64,000 bases of DNA, taken from assembly GCA_023398955.1 (NCBI GenBank), contig JAEWRL010000187.1, positions 15,479 to 79,478 on the forward strand, in the 5' to 3' direction. Position 1 is the first letter of the stretch. Each line of letters starts with the position of its first letter. The translations under genes were made by a program, and so were the position numbers. The DNA is from Pseudomonadota bacterium. Its GTDB lineage: Bacteria; Myxococcota_A; Polyangia; Polyangiales; Polyangiaceae. Below, piece after piece: positions 33,746-45,854 of this stretch. The notes under the pieces were generated by a model. It did not search any database, was not told where the DNA came from, and saw nothing but the letters and a program-made list of their open reading frames with translations.

Positions 33746-36455
33746 GCGGCGCGCTCGCAGTCGCGCCTGCAAGGTCTTCGACCGCCGCATAGATGCTCTC
33801 GACGGCCTCGGCGAGCTTCTCGGGCTGTGTGCCGCCTGCTTGCGCGAAGTCGGGCCGCCCACCCCCCGAGCCACCCACGAGCGCCGCGGAGCGGCGGATC
33901 AAGTCCCCCGCTTTCACGCGGTTCGCAATCGACTTGCTCAGCACCAGCACCAGCTGCGCCTTGTCTTGATGAACCGAGCCGACGAGCACGACCGCCGGAT
34001 CCAAGAGCTTGTCGCGCAGCTGCTCCGCAAACTCCCGGAGCGCAGCGCGGTCGCTGACCTCCGTCGTGACACCCAGCACTCGAATGCCGGCTACGACACG
34101 CGCGCGACTCACCAGCGCGTCTGCGCCGTCTGCTCCCTCACCTGAAAGCAGCCTCCGCTGCAGCTCTTCGATCTGCTTCTCGAGGGCACGCTCCCGCTGA
34201 GCGAGCTTCTCTACGCGTTCCTGCAGCTGATTGGGCGCCGCTTTCACCACTGCTGCGGCGCGAGCCATGCTCTGCTCGATCTCGCGCAAGTGCCGTAGCG
34301 TCGAAACGCCTGTGAGAGCGGTGATGCGCCTAACCCCTGCCGCAACCCCCTGCTCCGAAGTGATCTTGAAAAGGCCGATGTCACCGGTTGCGCGCGCGTG
34401 TGTACCACCACACAGCTCCATGGAGTCGGCGATCCTGAGCAGCCGAACGACGTCGCCGTACTTCTCCTCGAAGATCATCATCGCCCCGCGTTGACGCGCC
34501 TCTTGCTGTGACAGCACTTCAGTGCGAATGGGGGTATTCTGGAGGATTCGTTCGTTGACGAAGTCTTCGATCTTCTCTATCTGCTCCTGGCTGAGGGGAC
34601 GATCGTTGGTGAAGTCGAAGCGCAAGCGCTCAGGAGCGACCACGGAGCCTTTCTGCTGTGCACGCTCTCCAACCAAACGCCGCAACGCCAAGTGCAGGAG
34701 GTGGGTGACAGAATGGTTGCGCCGTATGGCATCACGTCTCCCTTCGTCCACGACGAGCTCGACCCGCTCCCCTACCGAGAGGGGGCCTCCTGAGACCACG
34801 CCTCGAAGGACAGTGAGCCCCGACATGGGCTTGAAGGCATCGGAGACGTCAACCCAGGAAGCGCCAGCACGGACCACACCGGTATCACCCACTTGGCCCC
34901 CCGACTCACCATAGAAGGGTGTCCTGTCCGTAACGAGCTCGACCTCGTCACCTACCTCTGCTCGCTCGACGAGCTCACCTCCCTGGATCAGCGACAAAAC
35001 CGTGCCATGATCCAGCGTCCGCTCGTACCCCGTGAAGAGCGTTTCGCCCCCCGGCACCTTCGCGAGCGCCTGACGATAGATGAGGTCGATGGCTTGGCCC
35101 TGACCCTTGAACACCTGGCTGCGCTTGCGCGCCTCCTCCAATGCCTCCTCATAACCGGCGGTGTCCACACCGAGGCCCCGCTCGCTGCAAATCACCTCCG
35201 TCAGGTCGAGAGGAAAGCCGAACGTGTCATAAAGCTTGAAGGCATCGCCACCGGGGAGCACACGCTGGCCCGATGCTTCGAGCCGCGAGAAAGACTCCTC
35301 GAGCAGCCCAATGCCACGCTCGATTGTCTGACGGAAGCGCTCCTCCTCCTGAATCGTGACGCTCTCGATGAGGTCACGCCGATCTGCCAGCTCCTGATAC
35401 TGTTCACCCATCAAATCGACCACGGCGAGGGCGACCTCGTGCAAGAATGGCCGCTGGATGCCGAGCCGATGACCATGACGAATCGCCCGACGCATCACCC
35501 TCCGCAACACGTACTTGCGGTCCGTGTTGTCGGGGAGAATGCCCTCCGCGATGAGGAAGGCCGTCGTCCTGGCGTGGTCGGCGATGACCCTCATGCTGAC
35601 GTCGTCGGGCGCACCGGATGCCGTGTATTGCTTCTTGGCGATGCTCGCGGCCCGCTCCACCAGCGCCCGCAGGAGATCCGAGTCGTAGTTGCTCGACTTG
35701 CCCTGCATGAGCGCTGCCAGCCGCTCGAGCCCTGCCCCCGTGTCGATGCTTGGCGCTGGCAACTCGGCGAGACTCACTTCCCCCGTACTGCCGACGCTGC
35801 GTTCGAATTGCATGAACACGAGGTTCCATATCTCCAACCAACCAAGTCCCTCAGCAGTCTGCTCCTGACCGAAGGTCGACAAGTCTGGTGCGGGGCCGTT
35901 GTAGAAATGGATCTCACTGCAAGGTCCACACGGGCCAGTGTCCCCCATTTGCCAGAAGTTATCGGCGGCTCCCATACCGATGATCCGCTCATCGCCGAGG
36001 CTGCTGACCTTACGCCACAGCTCGCGCGCTGCCTCATCACCGGCCAGTTCGCCTTCCCCTTTGAAGTAGGTGACGACCAGGCGGTCCTTTGGTATCCCGA
36101 GCTCACGAGTGAGAAACTCCCATCCGTAGACGATGGCCTCTTCCTTGAAATAGTCTCCGAAGCTGAAGTTACCCAGCATCTCGAAGAACGTATGGTGTCG
36201 GGGAGACGGTCCCACGGCCTCGAGGTCATTGTGCTTCCCGCTGATTCGGATGCACTTCTGGCTCGACGTCGCTCGCCTGTATGGCCGCTTCTCGCGTCCC
36301 GTGAAGACGTCTTTGAACTGGACCATCCCAGCGTTCGCGAACATCAAGGTCGGATCATTGGGCGGAACGAGGGGACCGCTCGGCACCACCTCATGCTCGC
36401 GAGCCTGAAAGAAAGTCAGAAACGCTCGGCGCAGGTCATTCGACGTCGTGCTCAT
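33738..36455 (-). CDS. alaS: Alanyl-tRNA synthetase
   Basis: 905-residue class II synthetase. The aminoacylation core has FLTFFQAREHEVVPSGPLVPPNDPTLMFANAGMVQFKDVFTG and RATSSQKCIR. The editing domain has the zinc/active-site HSVTHLLHLALR and ELCGGTHARATGDIG. The C-terminal C-Ala domain follows a coiled-coil segment (RVEKLAQRERALEKQIEELQRRL) and ends in GGSGGGRPDFAQAGG. Normal length. Convergent with murB and divergent from the pseudopeptidase gene. Confidence 0.97.
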   Translation of the reverse strand: MSTTSNDLRRAFLTFFQAREHEVVPSGPLVPPNDPTLMFANAGMVQFKDVFTGREKRPYRRATSSQKCIRISGKHNDLEAVGPSPRHHTFFEMLGNFSFGDYFKEEAIVYGWEFLTRELGIPKDRLVVTYFKGEGELAGDEAARELWRKVSSLGDERIIGMGAADNFWQMGDTGPCGPCSEIHFYNGPAPDLSTFGQEQTAEGLGWLEIWNLVFMQFERSVGSTGEVSLAELPAPSIDTGAGLERLAALMQGKSSNYDSDLLRALVERAASIAKKQYTASGAPDDVSMRVIADHARTTAFLIAEGILPDNTDRKYVLRRVMRRAIRHGHRLGIQRPFLHEVALAVVDLMGEQYQELADRRDLIESVTIQEEERFRQTIERGIGLLEESFSRLEASGQRVLPGGDAFKLYDTFGFPLDLTEVICSERGLGVDTAGYEEALEEARKRSQVFKGQGQAIDLIYRQALAKVPGGETLFTGYERTLDHGTVLSLIQGGELVERAEVGDEVELVTDRTPFYGESGGQVGDTGVVRAGASWVDVSDAFKPMSGLTVLRGVVSGGPLSVGERVELVVDEGRRDAIRRNHSVTHLLHLALRRLVGERAQQKGSVVAPERLRFDFTNDRPLSQEQIEKIEDFVNERILQNTPIRTEVLSQQEARQRGAMMIFEEKYGDVVRLLRIADSMELCGGTHARATGDIGLFKITSEQGVAAGVRRITALTGVSTLRHLREIEQSMARAAAVVKAAPNQLQERVEKLAQRERALEKQIEELQRRLLSGEGADGADALVSRARVVAGIRVLGVTTEVSDRAALREFAEQLRDKLLDPAVVLVGSVHQDKAQLVLVLSKSIANRVKAGDLIRRSAALVGGSGGGRPDFAQAGGTQPEKLAEAVESIYAAVEDLAGATASAPLT

Positions 36456-36598
36456 GGCGCGAGCTGTCTACCACAGCTCCCGCAGCATGCCGCTCGCCGT
36501 CCCCGGCAGCCCGCTCGCTCGGCTGCCCTACCGGGGTTCGGAAACAGGTCCACCCATTTGACACCATCGGCCCTTGGTCCGAGGATCGAAGAACAAGC

Positions 36599-39067
36599 AT
36601 GACGCTTTCCACCGCGCCCAGCGCTCGCCTCCTTCCCGTATCTATGAACGGCCGCAGACAGCGGGTCGAGCTGCGGTTCACGAGCGCCCAAGGGTACGAT
36701 GGCCGCGGCGCCAAGTTGACCATCGTGCTCGACAGCAATGCCCTGGCAGTAACCCGAGAGGACGCCCGTGGTCGCTGGAGTGGGCCGCTCGATCCGCTCG
36801 CCGACGTCACGCAGATGCCAAGTGGCAAGCTGGCCATCGCGGTTGCTGGTGAGCGCTTCGACGTACCCACGAGGAAGCGGCGCCCGCTGCTGGAGATGCT
36901 GACCGCCGGGGTCCTACTTGGCTCGCGCTCGGGAAACGCTGCGAGCCTCCACCCCCCGTGGCCACGACACGTCGAGCCCCCGGGGGAGCTGGAGGGGCTC
37001 GTCCTGGGGAGCCAGCTCGACGAGGGGGAGACCCTTCTCGCTTGGCTCGCGACCGGTTGCTGGGAAGACTTAGGTAGCCCCTGGAGCAACGTCGAACGAG
37101 GTAAGCTGCATTTTCTGCTGACGGACACCCGCACGGCTCTCGTCGGAGTCTCAGCGCTCGCCCCCCCGTGCGTCGACTGGCTGCCAGCAGGCGCCATGGC
37201 CATGACCCAGGGCGCCCGCGGCGTTCGGCTGAGGCTCGCGGACAGGACGTTTCTTTCGCGGCCAGGCAACGCTTTGCTGTTTCGAGAACTCGCCCCGGTG
37301 ACGGCGCTTTCCCCCCAAGCCCGCCTACGGGAGGTCGCGCGCCTCAACTGTCAGGCTCGCCCGCAAGGAGCCTCCGGTCTTGGCCTGGCCCTGCTCGGCA
37401 TCGCAGCTCGCGGCGGAGATGACCTCGCCCCCATCGCTGCTGCCTACTTCACCGCTGAGGACCCGCGCCCGCCAGAGGCGACTACCTTGTCCCAATGGAT
37501 GACGGAACTCCGAGCCAAGCAGCGGGCCCCCGGGGCCTTGGCCGATCTCTGGCTAACCTTCGGCAGCCCGTGGCAAGGGGGCGAGCTCCTGCTGCGTCAG
37601 CTTCGCGAGCTCGGGGAGGCGGCGGAGCCCTACGCTGTCGAGCTGCACGAGCGGATGCATGCGCATCGCGGCACTGCGGATCATGGTCCACCAAGGCTCG
37701 CGAGGGAACTCGAGCTCGCAAGCCACCTCCTGCAAGCAGAACGTCCACATCGGTCGCTGCGCGTCGTGGAGCAGTCGGCGACCTGGCTACCGCCACAGCG
37801 CATTCCCGACCTGGTGCCACCAGACACCGGCTCGGCGGAAGCGCTGCGGAAGCACAGACGCCTCGCCGCAGCAGCCGAGGAAGCCGTGGGCCGCGACCCG
37901 CTGACAAACGTCCACGCGCTGGCGGCGCTCAGTCCGTTGGATCCGCTCGCCCAGCGGAGACTGGCAGAGTGCGCTCGACGGTCCGGGCTTGGGCCGGTAG
38001 CGCATCGGGCGGAGCAGCTCGCTGAGCTCCTGGAGCGTCCCTGGAAGACCAGCATCGCTGCGCGAGCGACGACGACCACGCCTGATGCCCCAACCCTACT
38101 GCCCCACCGAGCGTTGAGCCGCAAAGAGCTCCAGCGACTGCTCCCCACGGGCGCCGCGGATGAGTTCGCGGCGCTGATCGGGAGAGTCCAGAGCACCCTG
38201 GCTCGCTCCCCCACTCCCGACCGTCGCACGCTGGACACCTGCGCGGAACGACTAGGGGCACGCTTTCCACGCCTACACTCCTGCGTGCAGGGCGCCGCCC
38301 GCCTGCTCGCGTTGCCCGAGATCGAGGTGTTCGTCGCACGCGGCCAGCGCGCTCGGGGCCTTCGCTCCTACGAGTCACCAACACCGTGTATCCTACTTGG
38401 CGGCGAGCATCTCGACGAAGCCTCCAGCACCGCGCTCAGCGAGTCGGAGCTCTGCTTTGCCCTCGGCAGCGAGGCAGCGCACATCCGGTTCGGGGAGACC
38501 CGCGTGACCTCTCTCGATGTCTGGCTGGGTGCTCTGGACATGACGGGGCAAGGCCTCCAGTTCGCTCTGAGCGCTCTGCCAGCTCTGGCACAAGCGAGAT
38601 CCTTTCCCCAACTGCGACGTGTCCTCGGCAGGCTCCCGCTGGAGCCGCTCGATGCCGCGTTGCGTGGTGTCACAGCACGCTTTTCCGCGCCAGGCCGCGG
38701 GCTGATGGACGAGAAGAGCAACGCGCCGAAAGCTCGCAAGGAAACCCTAATCGCTGCGCACCGCTTGATGCTGTTCCGAGCGGACCGCATGGGACTGCTG
38801 TGCTGCGGAGGTCCAGCGGCCGCGCTGAGAGCCGTCGTCTTGCTCGATCACCGAGGTATTGGGCACCGGGACGAGCTGACACGCTTGACGACGGCCCAAG
38901 CGCTGGAGTTGCTGGCCCGATCCCTCGTCCAAGGAGAGCGCGCGTTAGCGCTGAGGATGGCAGCCGCCTTCTCATTCTGGCTATCACACGAATATGCCGA
39001 CCTGCGCGCCGTCGCAGAGGGGGACTCAGCGCCCGACGGCGGAGAACGACCCCAGGGGGTAAGTTAG
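36599..39067 (+). CDS. Large protein with C-terminal M48-like domain lacking the HExxH motif
   Basis: 822 aa, soluble, no signal peptide. Residues about 15-230 look like two beta-rich domains (VELRFTSAQGYDGRGAKLTIVL; GLVLGSQLDEGETLLAWLATG; LHFLLTDTRTALVGV). The middle is helical and Ala/Leu/Glu-rich with TPR-like pairs (about 360-480). The end (about 550-800) follows the layout of M48 peptidases: PTPCILLGGEHLDEASSTALSESELCFALGSEAAHIRFG. The metal motif HExxH reads SEAAH at 624-628, so the first His is lost. It is probably a non-catalytic relative; role unknown. Confidence 0.65.
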   Translation: MTLSTAPSARLLPVSMNGRRQRVELRFTSAQGYDGRGAKLTIVLDSNALAVTREDARGRWSGPLDPLADVTQMPSGKLAIAVAGERFDVPTRKRRPLLEMLTAGVLLGSRSGNAASLHPPWPRHVEPPGELEGLVLGSQLDEGETLLAWLATGCWEDLGSPWSNVERGKLHFLLTDTRTALVGVSALAPPCVDWLPAGAMAMTQGARGVRLRLADRTFLSRPGNALLFRELAPVTALSPQARLREVARLNCQARPQGASGLGLALLGIAARGGDDLAPIAAAYFTAEDPRPPEATTLSQWMTELRAKQRAPGALADLWLTFGSPWQGGELLLRQLRELGEAAEPYAVELHERMHAHRGTADHGPPRLARELELASHLLQAERPHRSLRVVEQSATWLPPQRIPDLVPPDTGSAEALRKHRRLAAAAEEAVGRDPLTNVHALAALSPLDPLAQRRLAECARRSGLGPVAHRAEQLAELLERPWKTSIAARATTTTPDAPTLLPHRALSRKELQRLLPTGAADEFAALIGRVQSTLARSPTPDRRTLDTCAERLGARFPRLHSCVQGAARLLALPEIEVFVARGQRARGLRSYESPTPCILLGGEHLDEASSTALSESELCFALGSEAAHIRFGETRVTSLDVWLGALDMTGQGLQFALSALPALAQARSFPQLRRVLGRLPLEPLDAALRGVTARFSAPGRGLMDEKSNAPKARKETLIAAHRLMLFRADRMGLLCCGGPAAALRAVVLLDHRGIGHRDELTRLTTAQALELLARSLVQGERALALRMAAAFSFWLSHEYADLRAVAEGDSAPDGGERPQGVS

Positions 39068-39217
39068 CCAGCCATGACGCTCATTGAACGGGACGCTGCG
39101 GGAGGCACGTCCCATCTGATTCCGTAGGTCACCTTCACCTCGCGGGATAAGCCACAATGCACCCGGCTGCTCGGCACAGCTGCCGTGGACATTTCTTCCC
39201 ATGCGGCATGGAGCGGT

Positions 39218-41074
<1,857 letters not shown>

Positions 41075-41117
41075 GGCTTCTGCAACAGGAGGGGTGTGGT
41101 GCGAGTACGGGACCGAA

Positions 41118-41123
41118 ATCATA
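41118..41123 (-). promoter_or_regulatory. Putative -10 element for the kinase gene
   Basis: TATGAT on the minus strand, 44 bp ahead of the chosen ATG at 41074, in an AT-richer patch. No good -35 hexamer at 16-18 bp. It would exclude the alternative start at 41122. Weak evidence. Confidence 0.25.
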
Positions 41124-41251
41124 CAAGCAATCTCGCTTCCTGCCGCAGCAAATCTGACGTCCGGCGCCCCCCCCCCGAAGCAACGCCTCAGGACCAGCCC
41201 AATCGCCCTAGAAACGCCCGCCGGGACGATGGACGAGTCGGGCGGGCGGTC

Positions 41252-42376
41252 TCAGCTCCCGAGGGAATCGTAGAGCGCCGAGTAGCGGCGTGCGACCACC
41301 TCCGCGGCATAGCAGCGCGCCACTGCCTGCGTTTGCGCGAGAATCACGGACGCGCGAGTCTCAGGTTCGGTGACGACGTCCTGGGTGGCGCGAACCCAAT
41401 CCTGCACGCCCGTTCCTCGCACACGGTGAGCCCCTTCGAGCTCCGCAAGAGGCCCATGGTCGAGGACCAGCACGGGGACTCCGAGCTGCATGGCCTCAAG
41501 CAAGACAATCGGCAGGTCGACCTTTCCCCAGAGGTCATCCACGGGAAAAAGGACAGCGCTACTCGTCGCCAAGAGCGCTGGCATGCTGCGGACGTCACTG
41601 CACACCTTGACGGGCAGATGCGACAGCTCGACCCGCAGCTGACTCGCGACGAGGTCGGCGCGGTCCGACTTCCTGCGGTATGCAAACACGAGCACGGCAC
41701 CTTCCACGGTGGCGAGCAACGGCTCTGCAGCGTTCGCGAGGCGGCGAGCACCGCCACCGGTCTCGAGGTCTCCAGGAAAGAGGAGGATCCGCTTCTCGGG
41801 CCCGATACCGAGGGTACGCCGGGCCGAGCCCTGGTCCTCCGCCGAAGGCTCTCTCAAGCATGGTACCGGGGGGGGGATCACGTGCACCGGGCGCCGCATC
41901 GAAGTCGGCACCTGCTCTCTGTCATAGGCGTCCGCAATGCGGCGCGCCGTATGCTCGCTCTGCGCGACCACGAGGTCCCCGAACAGCAGCCGAGCCACGC
42001 CTGAGAACTCGCGGGGAGCCGATGCAACGGTCTGCAGGACCGGCTTTCTGCGCAGCCACCGGAGCGCGCGCCCGAGCTGACTAGTCGTGGGATTGGGCGC
42101 GAAGACATAGTGCCAAATGTCCGCTTGAGCTCGAGTTGCCAGCCAACTTGCCGCTCGAAGGTTCTGGCGAAGCGCGGGAGTGAAGGCTCCAGCATCTGAG
42201 TAGATGCGATGCATGACGAGAGCCCCTTCCCGCCCGCCAATGGCAGGGGCATCCGCCGTGGTGAGAACCTCTGCCTGGTGACGGTCTAGGTTGCACGCGA
42301 CGTCGCGAACCAAGCATTTGCTGCCGTCGTGAAACGGGGGAGCGATGGGTTTGGATATGAAGAGCACGCGCGCCAT
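41252..42376 (-). CDS. Glycosyltransferase, GT4/GT1-like (GT-B fold)
   Basis: 374-residue GT-B enzyme. N-terminal domain: RVLFISKPIAPPFHDGSKCLVRDVACNL (acceptor-side start typical of GT4), IWHYVFAPNPTTSQL, VVAQSEHTARRIAD. C-terminal donor domain: KRILLFPGDLETGGGARRL and the E-x7-E-like region FPVDDLWGKVDLPIVLLEAMQLGVPVLVLDHGPLAELEG. No transmembrane helix. Not in an obvious polysaccharide cluster, so the sugar and acceptor are unknown. It contains a C9 tract (41868-41876, encoding Pro residues). Confidence 0.87.
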   Translation of the reverse strand: MARVLFISKPIAPPFHDGSKCLVRDVACNLDRHQAEVLTTADAPAIGGREGALVMHRIYSDAGAFTPALRQNLRAASWLATRAQADIWHYVFAPNPTTSQLGRALRWLRRKPVLQTVASAPREFSGVARLLFGDLVVAQSEHTARRIADAYDREQVPTSMRRPVHVIPPPVPCLREPSAEDQGSARRTLGIGPEKRILLFPGDLETGGGARRLANAAEPLLATVEGAVLVFAYRRKSDRADLVASQLRVELSHLPVKVCSDVRSMPALLATSSAVLFPVDDLWGKVDLPIVLLEAMQLGVPVLVLDHGPLAELEGAHRVRGTGVQDWVRATQDVVTEPETRASVILAQTQAVARCYAAEVVARRYSALYDSLGS

Positions 42377-42482
42377 CGCTTCGCTTTTCGCATGTCGGTG
42401 GACGTGGGGCTAGGAAGCCCGCTCACCCGCCGACCAACCAACCGAACATAAACCGCTCCGCTGAGTATTAGACAGGGGTCGC

Positions 42483-42902
42483 GTGAGGCGTCACGTAGCA
42501 GAAATGCTTCTGGGACCCCGCCGCTGCACGAGCTGGCCGCTCGCCAAGGACTTCCTTGTCTTGGGTATGGCAGCCTCGCTCCTCATCGGCGCTTGCGCGT
42601 CCGAGCGCGGCACCATCGGCGCCATTCTCGCTCGCCGCCCATCGGGAGAGTTGACTGTTCGCAGCGTCCCCCCTGGGCTCGGCAGCGCGCGGGCGGGCCT
42701 CGAGCCCGGGGATCGCATCCTACTCGTCGATGGCATCGATGTGCGGGCCCTGTCCGTCGCCGAGCTCCGTCACCTGCTCGCCGGGCTGCCTGGAGACACG
42801 GTAAGGCTCACCGTCATCAGGGGTGACGCGATCGTCCGCATGAACGTGCAGCGCACACCCGTTCCCCAACAGCTGGACGACGACCCGCTCGCTACCCCGT
42901 GA
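42483..42902 (+). CDS. PDZ-domain lipoprotein
   Basis: 139 aa. The signal peptide contains FLVLGMAASLLIGAC with lipobox IGAC. The rest is a single PDZ domain (LTVRSVPPGLGSARAGLEPGDRILLVDGIDVRALSVAELRHLLAGLPGDTVRLTVIRGD). Periplasmic, membrane anchored; probably a peptide-binding or scaffold protein. Divergent from the glycosyltransferase gene. Confidence 0.85.
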   Translation: MRRHVAEMLLGPRRCTSWPLAKDFLVLGMAASLLIGACASERGTIGAILARRPSGELTVRSVPPGLGSARAGLEPGDRILLVDGIDVRALSVAELRHLLAGLPGDTVRLTVIRGDAIVRMNVQRTPVPQQLDDDPLATP

Positions 42903-43202
42903 CGGAGCAGCCGTGCCTCGGCCTGGGGCGCTCCTTGGGCGTCGCCGCCCGCCCCTACGGCGCGGTACCGAACATGGCTGCGTTGGCTCTGGCTCCCACC
43001 AGTGCGCAACGTCCCACGGTTGAGGGCGCGACCTCGAACGAAAGCGAGAACGAAAGCGAGAACGAAAGCGATGAAGGCCTGGTGGGAAGCGCTTCCGGTG
43101 ATGCACGGCACGTCGGACATGCTAGCGTGCTCGCGACCAGAGTGCGGCCGAGGGACCAACCCCCATGCCACGAAGGCTGGAACAGAGCCAAACGGAGAAA
43201 CC
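42903..43202. other. metK upstream region
   Basis: 300 bp between the PDZ lipoprotein stop and the metK start. I looked for a SAM or SAH riboswitch and saw no convincing core. It holds a perfect 12-bp tandem repeat, listed separately. Confidence 0.45.
43036..43071. repeat. Three perfect copies of a 12-bp repeat upstream of metK
   Basis: GAACGAAAGCGA occurs three times head-to-tail (43036-43047, 43048-43059, 43060-43071). It lies 131 bp ahead of the metK start. Purine-rich on the plus strand, clearly different in composition from its surroundings. Confidence 0.9.
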
Positions 43203-44480
43203 ATGAGCAGTTACCTCTTTACGTCCGAGTCAGTTAGCGAGGGGCATCCCGACAAGATGTGCGACCAGATCTCGGATGCAGTGCTGGATGCCGCACTCCG
43301 CGGAGACCCAAAGAGCCGTGTTGCTTGCGAGACGCTGTGCAAGACCGGTTTCATCGTTGTGGCCGGGGAAATCACGACGACACAGCCCATCGAGTTCGCG
43401 AAGATTGCCAGAGAGGTCGTCCGGGACATCGGCTACACCGACTCGAGCATGGGCTTCGACTACGAGACGTGCGGCGTTCTCACCGCCATCGAGCCGCAAT
43501 CGCCCGACATCTCCCAAGGCGTTACGGAAGGGACGGGGCTCCATAAAGAGCAGGGAGCCGGCGACCAGGGCCTGATGTTCGGGTACGCTTGCGACGAGAC
43601 CGAGGAGTTGATGCCCGCCGCCATCATGTATTCGCATGAGCTCGTGCGAACGCTGGCGCGCGTGCGCAAGGCGAAGAAGGTGGACTTCCTTCGCCCCGAC
43701 AGCAAGAGCCAGGTCACCATCGAGTACGAGAATGACAGACCGAAGCGCATCGACGCCGTGGTCGTCAGCACGCAGCACGCCCCCAGCGTCAAGCACAAGG
43801 ATCTGAAGGAGGCCGTGATGGAGCTCTGCATCAAGAAGGCGCTGCCGCGCCGCCTCCTCGACGACAAGACGAAGTACTTCGTCAACCCGACGGGTCGCTT
43901 CGTCATCGGCGGTCCGTTTGGGGACGCCGGGCTCACCGGACGCAAGATCATCGTCGATACCTACGGTGGTATGGGGCGTCACGGCGGCGGGGCGTTCAGC
44001 GGAAAGGACCCGTCGAAGGTCGACCGCTCCGCGAGCTACTATGCCCGTTACGTGGCCAAGAACGTCGTGGCGGCAGGTCTCGCACGCCGCGCCGAGGTTC
44101 AGGTTGCCTACGCCATCGGCGTCGCGAAGCCGGTCGGCGTGTACGTCAACACTTTCGGCACCTCGGCGATCGACGAGACGAAGCTCGGTGACTACATCAA
44201 GAAGCACTTCGACTTCCGACCCAAGGCGTTGATCGACGAGCTGGATCTCCTCAAGCCAATCTATCGAGCCACAGCAGCCTACGGACACTTTGGTAGACCC
44301 GAGTTCAGCTGGGAGAGGACCGACCGCGCCGAAGAGCTCGCAGCGGCCCTCTTGGGGAAGCGCCGAGCAGCAGCTGCGCCCGCAGCAGCCACGCCCGCAG
44401 CAGCCCGCCGCAAACAGCCGGCAAGCACCCCGAAGGGCAGAGCGAAGGCGTCACCTGCCGCACGTCGTTCGGCCCGTTGA
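43203..44480 (+). CDS. metK: S-adenosylmethionine synthetase with basic Ala/Lys-rich C-terminal tail
   Basis: 425 aa from the ATG at 43203 (MSSYLFTSESVSEGHPDKMCDQISDAVLDA). It makes SAM from methionine and ATP. Family blocks: GEITT, GVTEGTGLHKEQGAGDQGLMFGYACDET, TGRFVIGGPFGDAGLTGRKIIVDTYGG, GGGAFSGKDPSKVDRSASYYARYVAKN. The normal domain ends near FSWERTDRAEEL. About 45 further residues are AAAAPAAATPAAARRK-like, basic and low-complexity, not part of ordinary MetK. The longer frame upstream (to 43002) includes the 12-bp repeats and is not conserved. Confidence 0.96.
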   Translation: MSSYLFTSESVSEGHPDKMCDQISDAVLDAALRGDPKSRVACETLCKTGFIVVAGEITTTQPIEFAKIAREVVRDIGYTDSSMGFDYETCGVLTAIEPQSPDISQGVTEGTGLHKEQGAGDQGLMFGYACDETEELMPAAIMYSHELVRTLARVRKAKKVDFLRPDSKSQVTIEYENDRPKRIDAVVVSTQHAPSVKHKDLKEAVMELCIKKALPRRLLDDKTKYFVNPTGRFVIGGPFGDAGLTGRKIIVDTYGGMGRHGGGAFSGKDPSKVDRSASYYARYVAKNVVAAGLARRAEVQVAYAIGVAKPVGVYVNTFGTSAIDETKLGDYIKKHFDFRPKALIDELDLLKPIYRATAAYGHFGRPEFSWERTDRAEELAAALLGKRRAAAAPAAATPAAARRKQPASTPKGRAKASPAARRSAR

Positions 44481-44481
44481 C

Positions 44482-44518
44482 CCCGGCTCGAATTGGGTAC
44501 CGGTAGTGAGACCGGGGC
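44482..44518 (+). terminator. Possible hairpin terminator after metK
   Basis: CCCCGGCTC near 44483 pairs imperfectly with GAGACCGGGG near 44509 across a loop of about 17 bases. There is no T tract, so this is only a weak candidate. Confidence 0.25.
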
Positions 44519-44622
44519 GTCCCTGCGCGGGCGCTCCGTTCTCACGCCCCACTCTGAAACGACCCCTTCGAAGGAACGAAGCGCCCCCGTCACGGGGCCG
44601 CAGCCATTCCCTTCGCGGAGGC

Positions 44623-45513
<891 letters not shown>

Positions 45514-45854
45514 GTTCTGGAAGCTATCACGGACCCATGCCCTAGGCCGACACTCCCCGTGCGGATCCGAAGAGAATGCTCGGCCGAACGTCGATGCCCT
45601 CCGCACACCCCCCGACATCAGGGCCCGCTGCTCGAGGCCGGTTCGGTCAGCAGTGCGCACGCGGTTCGCCCGCGCGTGTGGCACAACCGCGCGCCGCAAC
45701 GCCGGGACTACACTGCACGGCGGTGTGGGCGAGGTAGGCCGCTCACACCGATCCCAGCGGCCCGAATCCTCAGCCAGCCGCGAAGTCCCGCTCTGCCCGC
45801 ACCCGGTTCCGTCCAGTGCGTCCTGCGGCTGCCGCTCCGAGCGGTCCGGCCCCT
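45514..45854. other. Intergenic region between glnA and FHA-GGDEF gene
   Basis: 341 bp between the end of glnA and the chosen GGDEF start (both minus strand). A short palindrome CCGCTCGGAGCGG (minus strand, around 45838-45850) directly follows glnA. Nothing else recognised. Confidence 0.4.

Noticed and set aside
34893..36602. 569-codon plus-strand frame opposite alaS
   Set aside because: Shadow of the conserved AlaS reading frame; no recognisable motif.
42903..43202. SAM or SAH riboswitch ahead of metK
   Set aside because: No matching core motif or pairing pattern was seen in the 300 bp upstream; only a 12-bp repeat.
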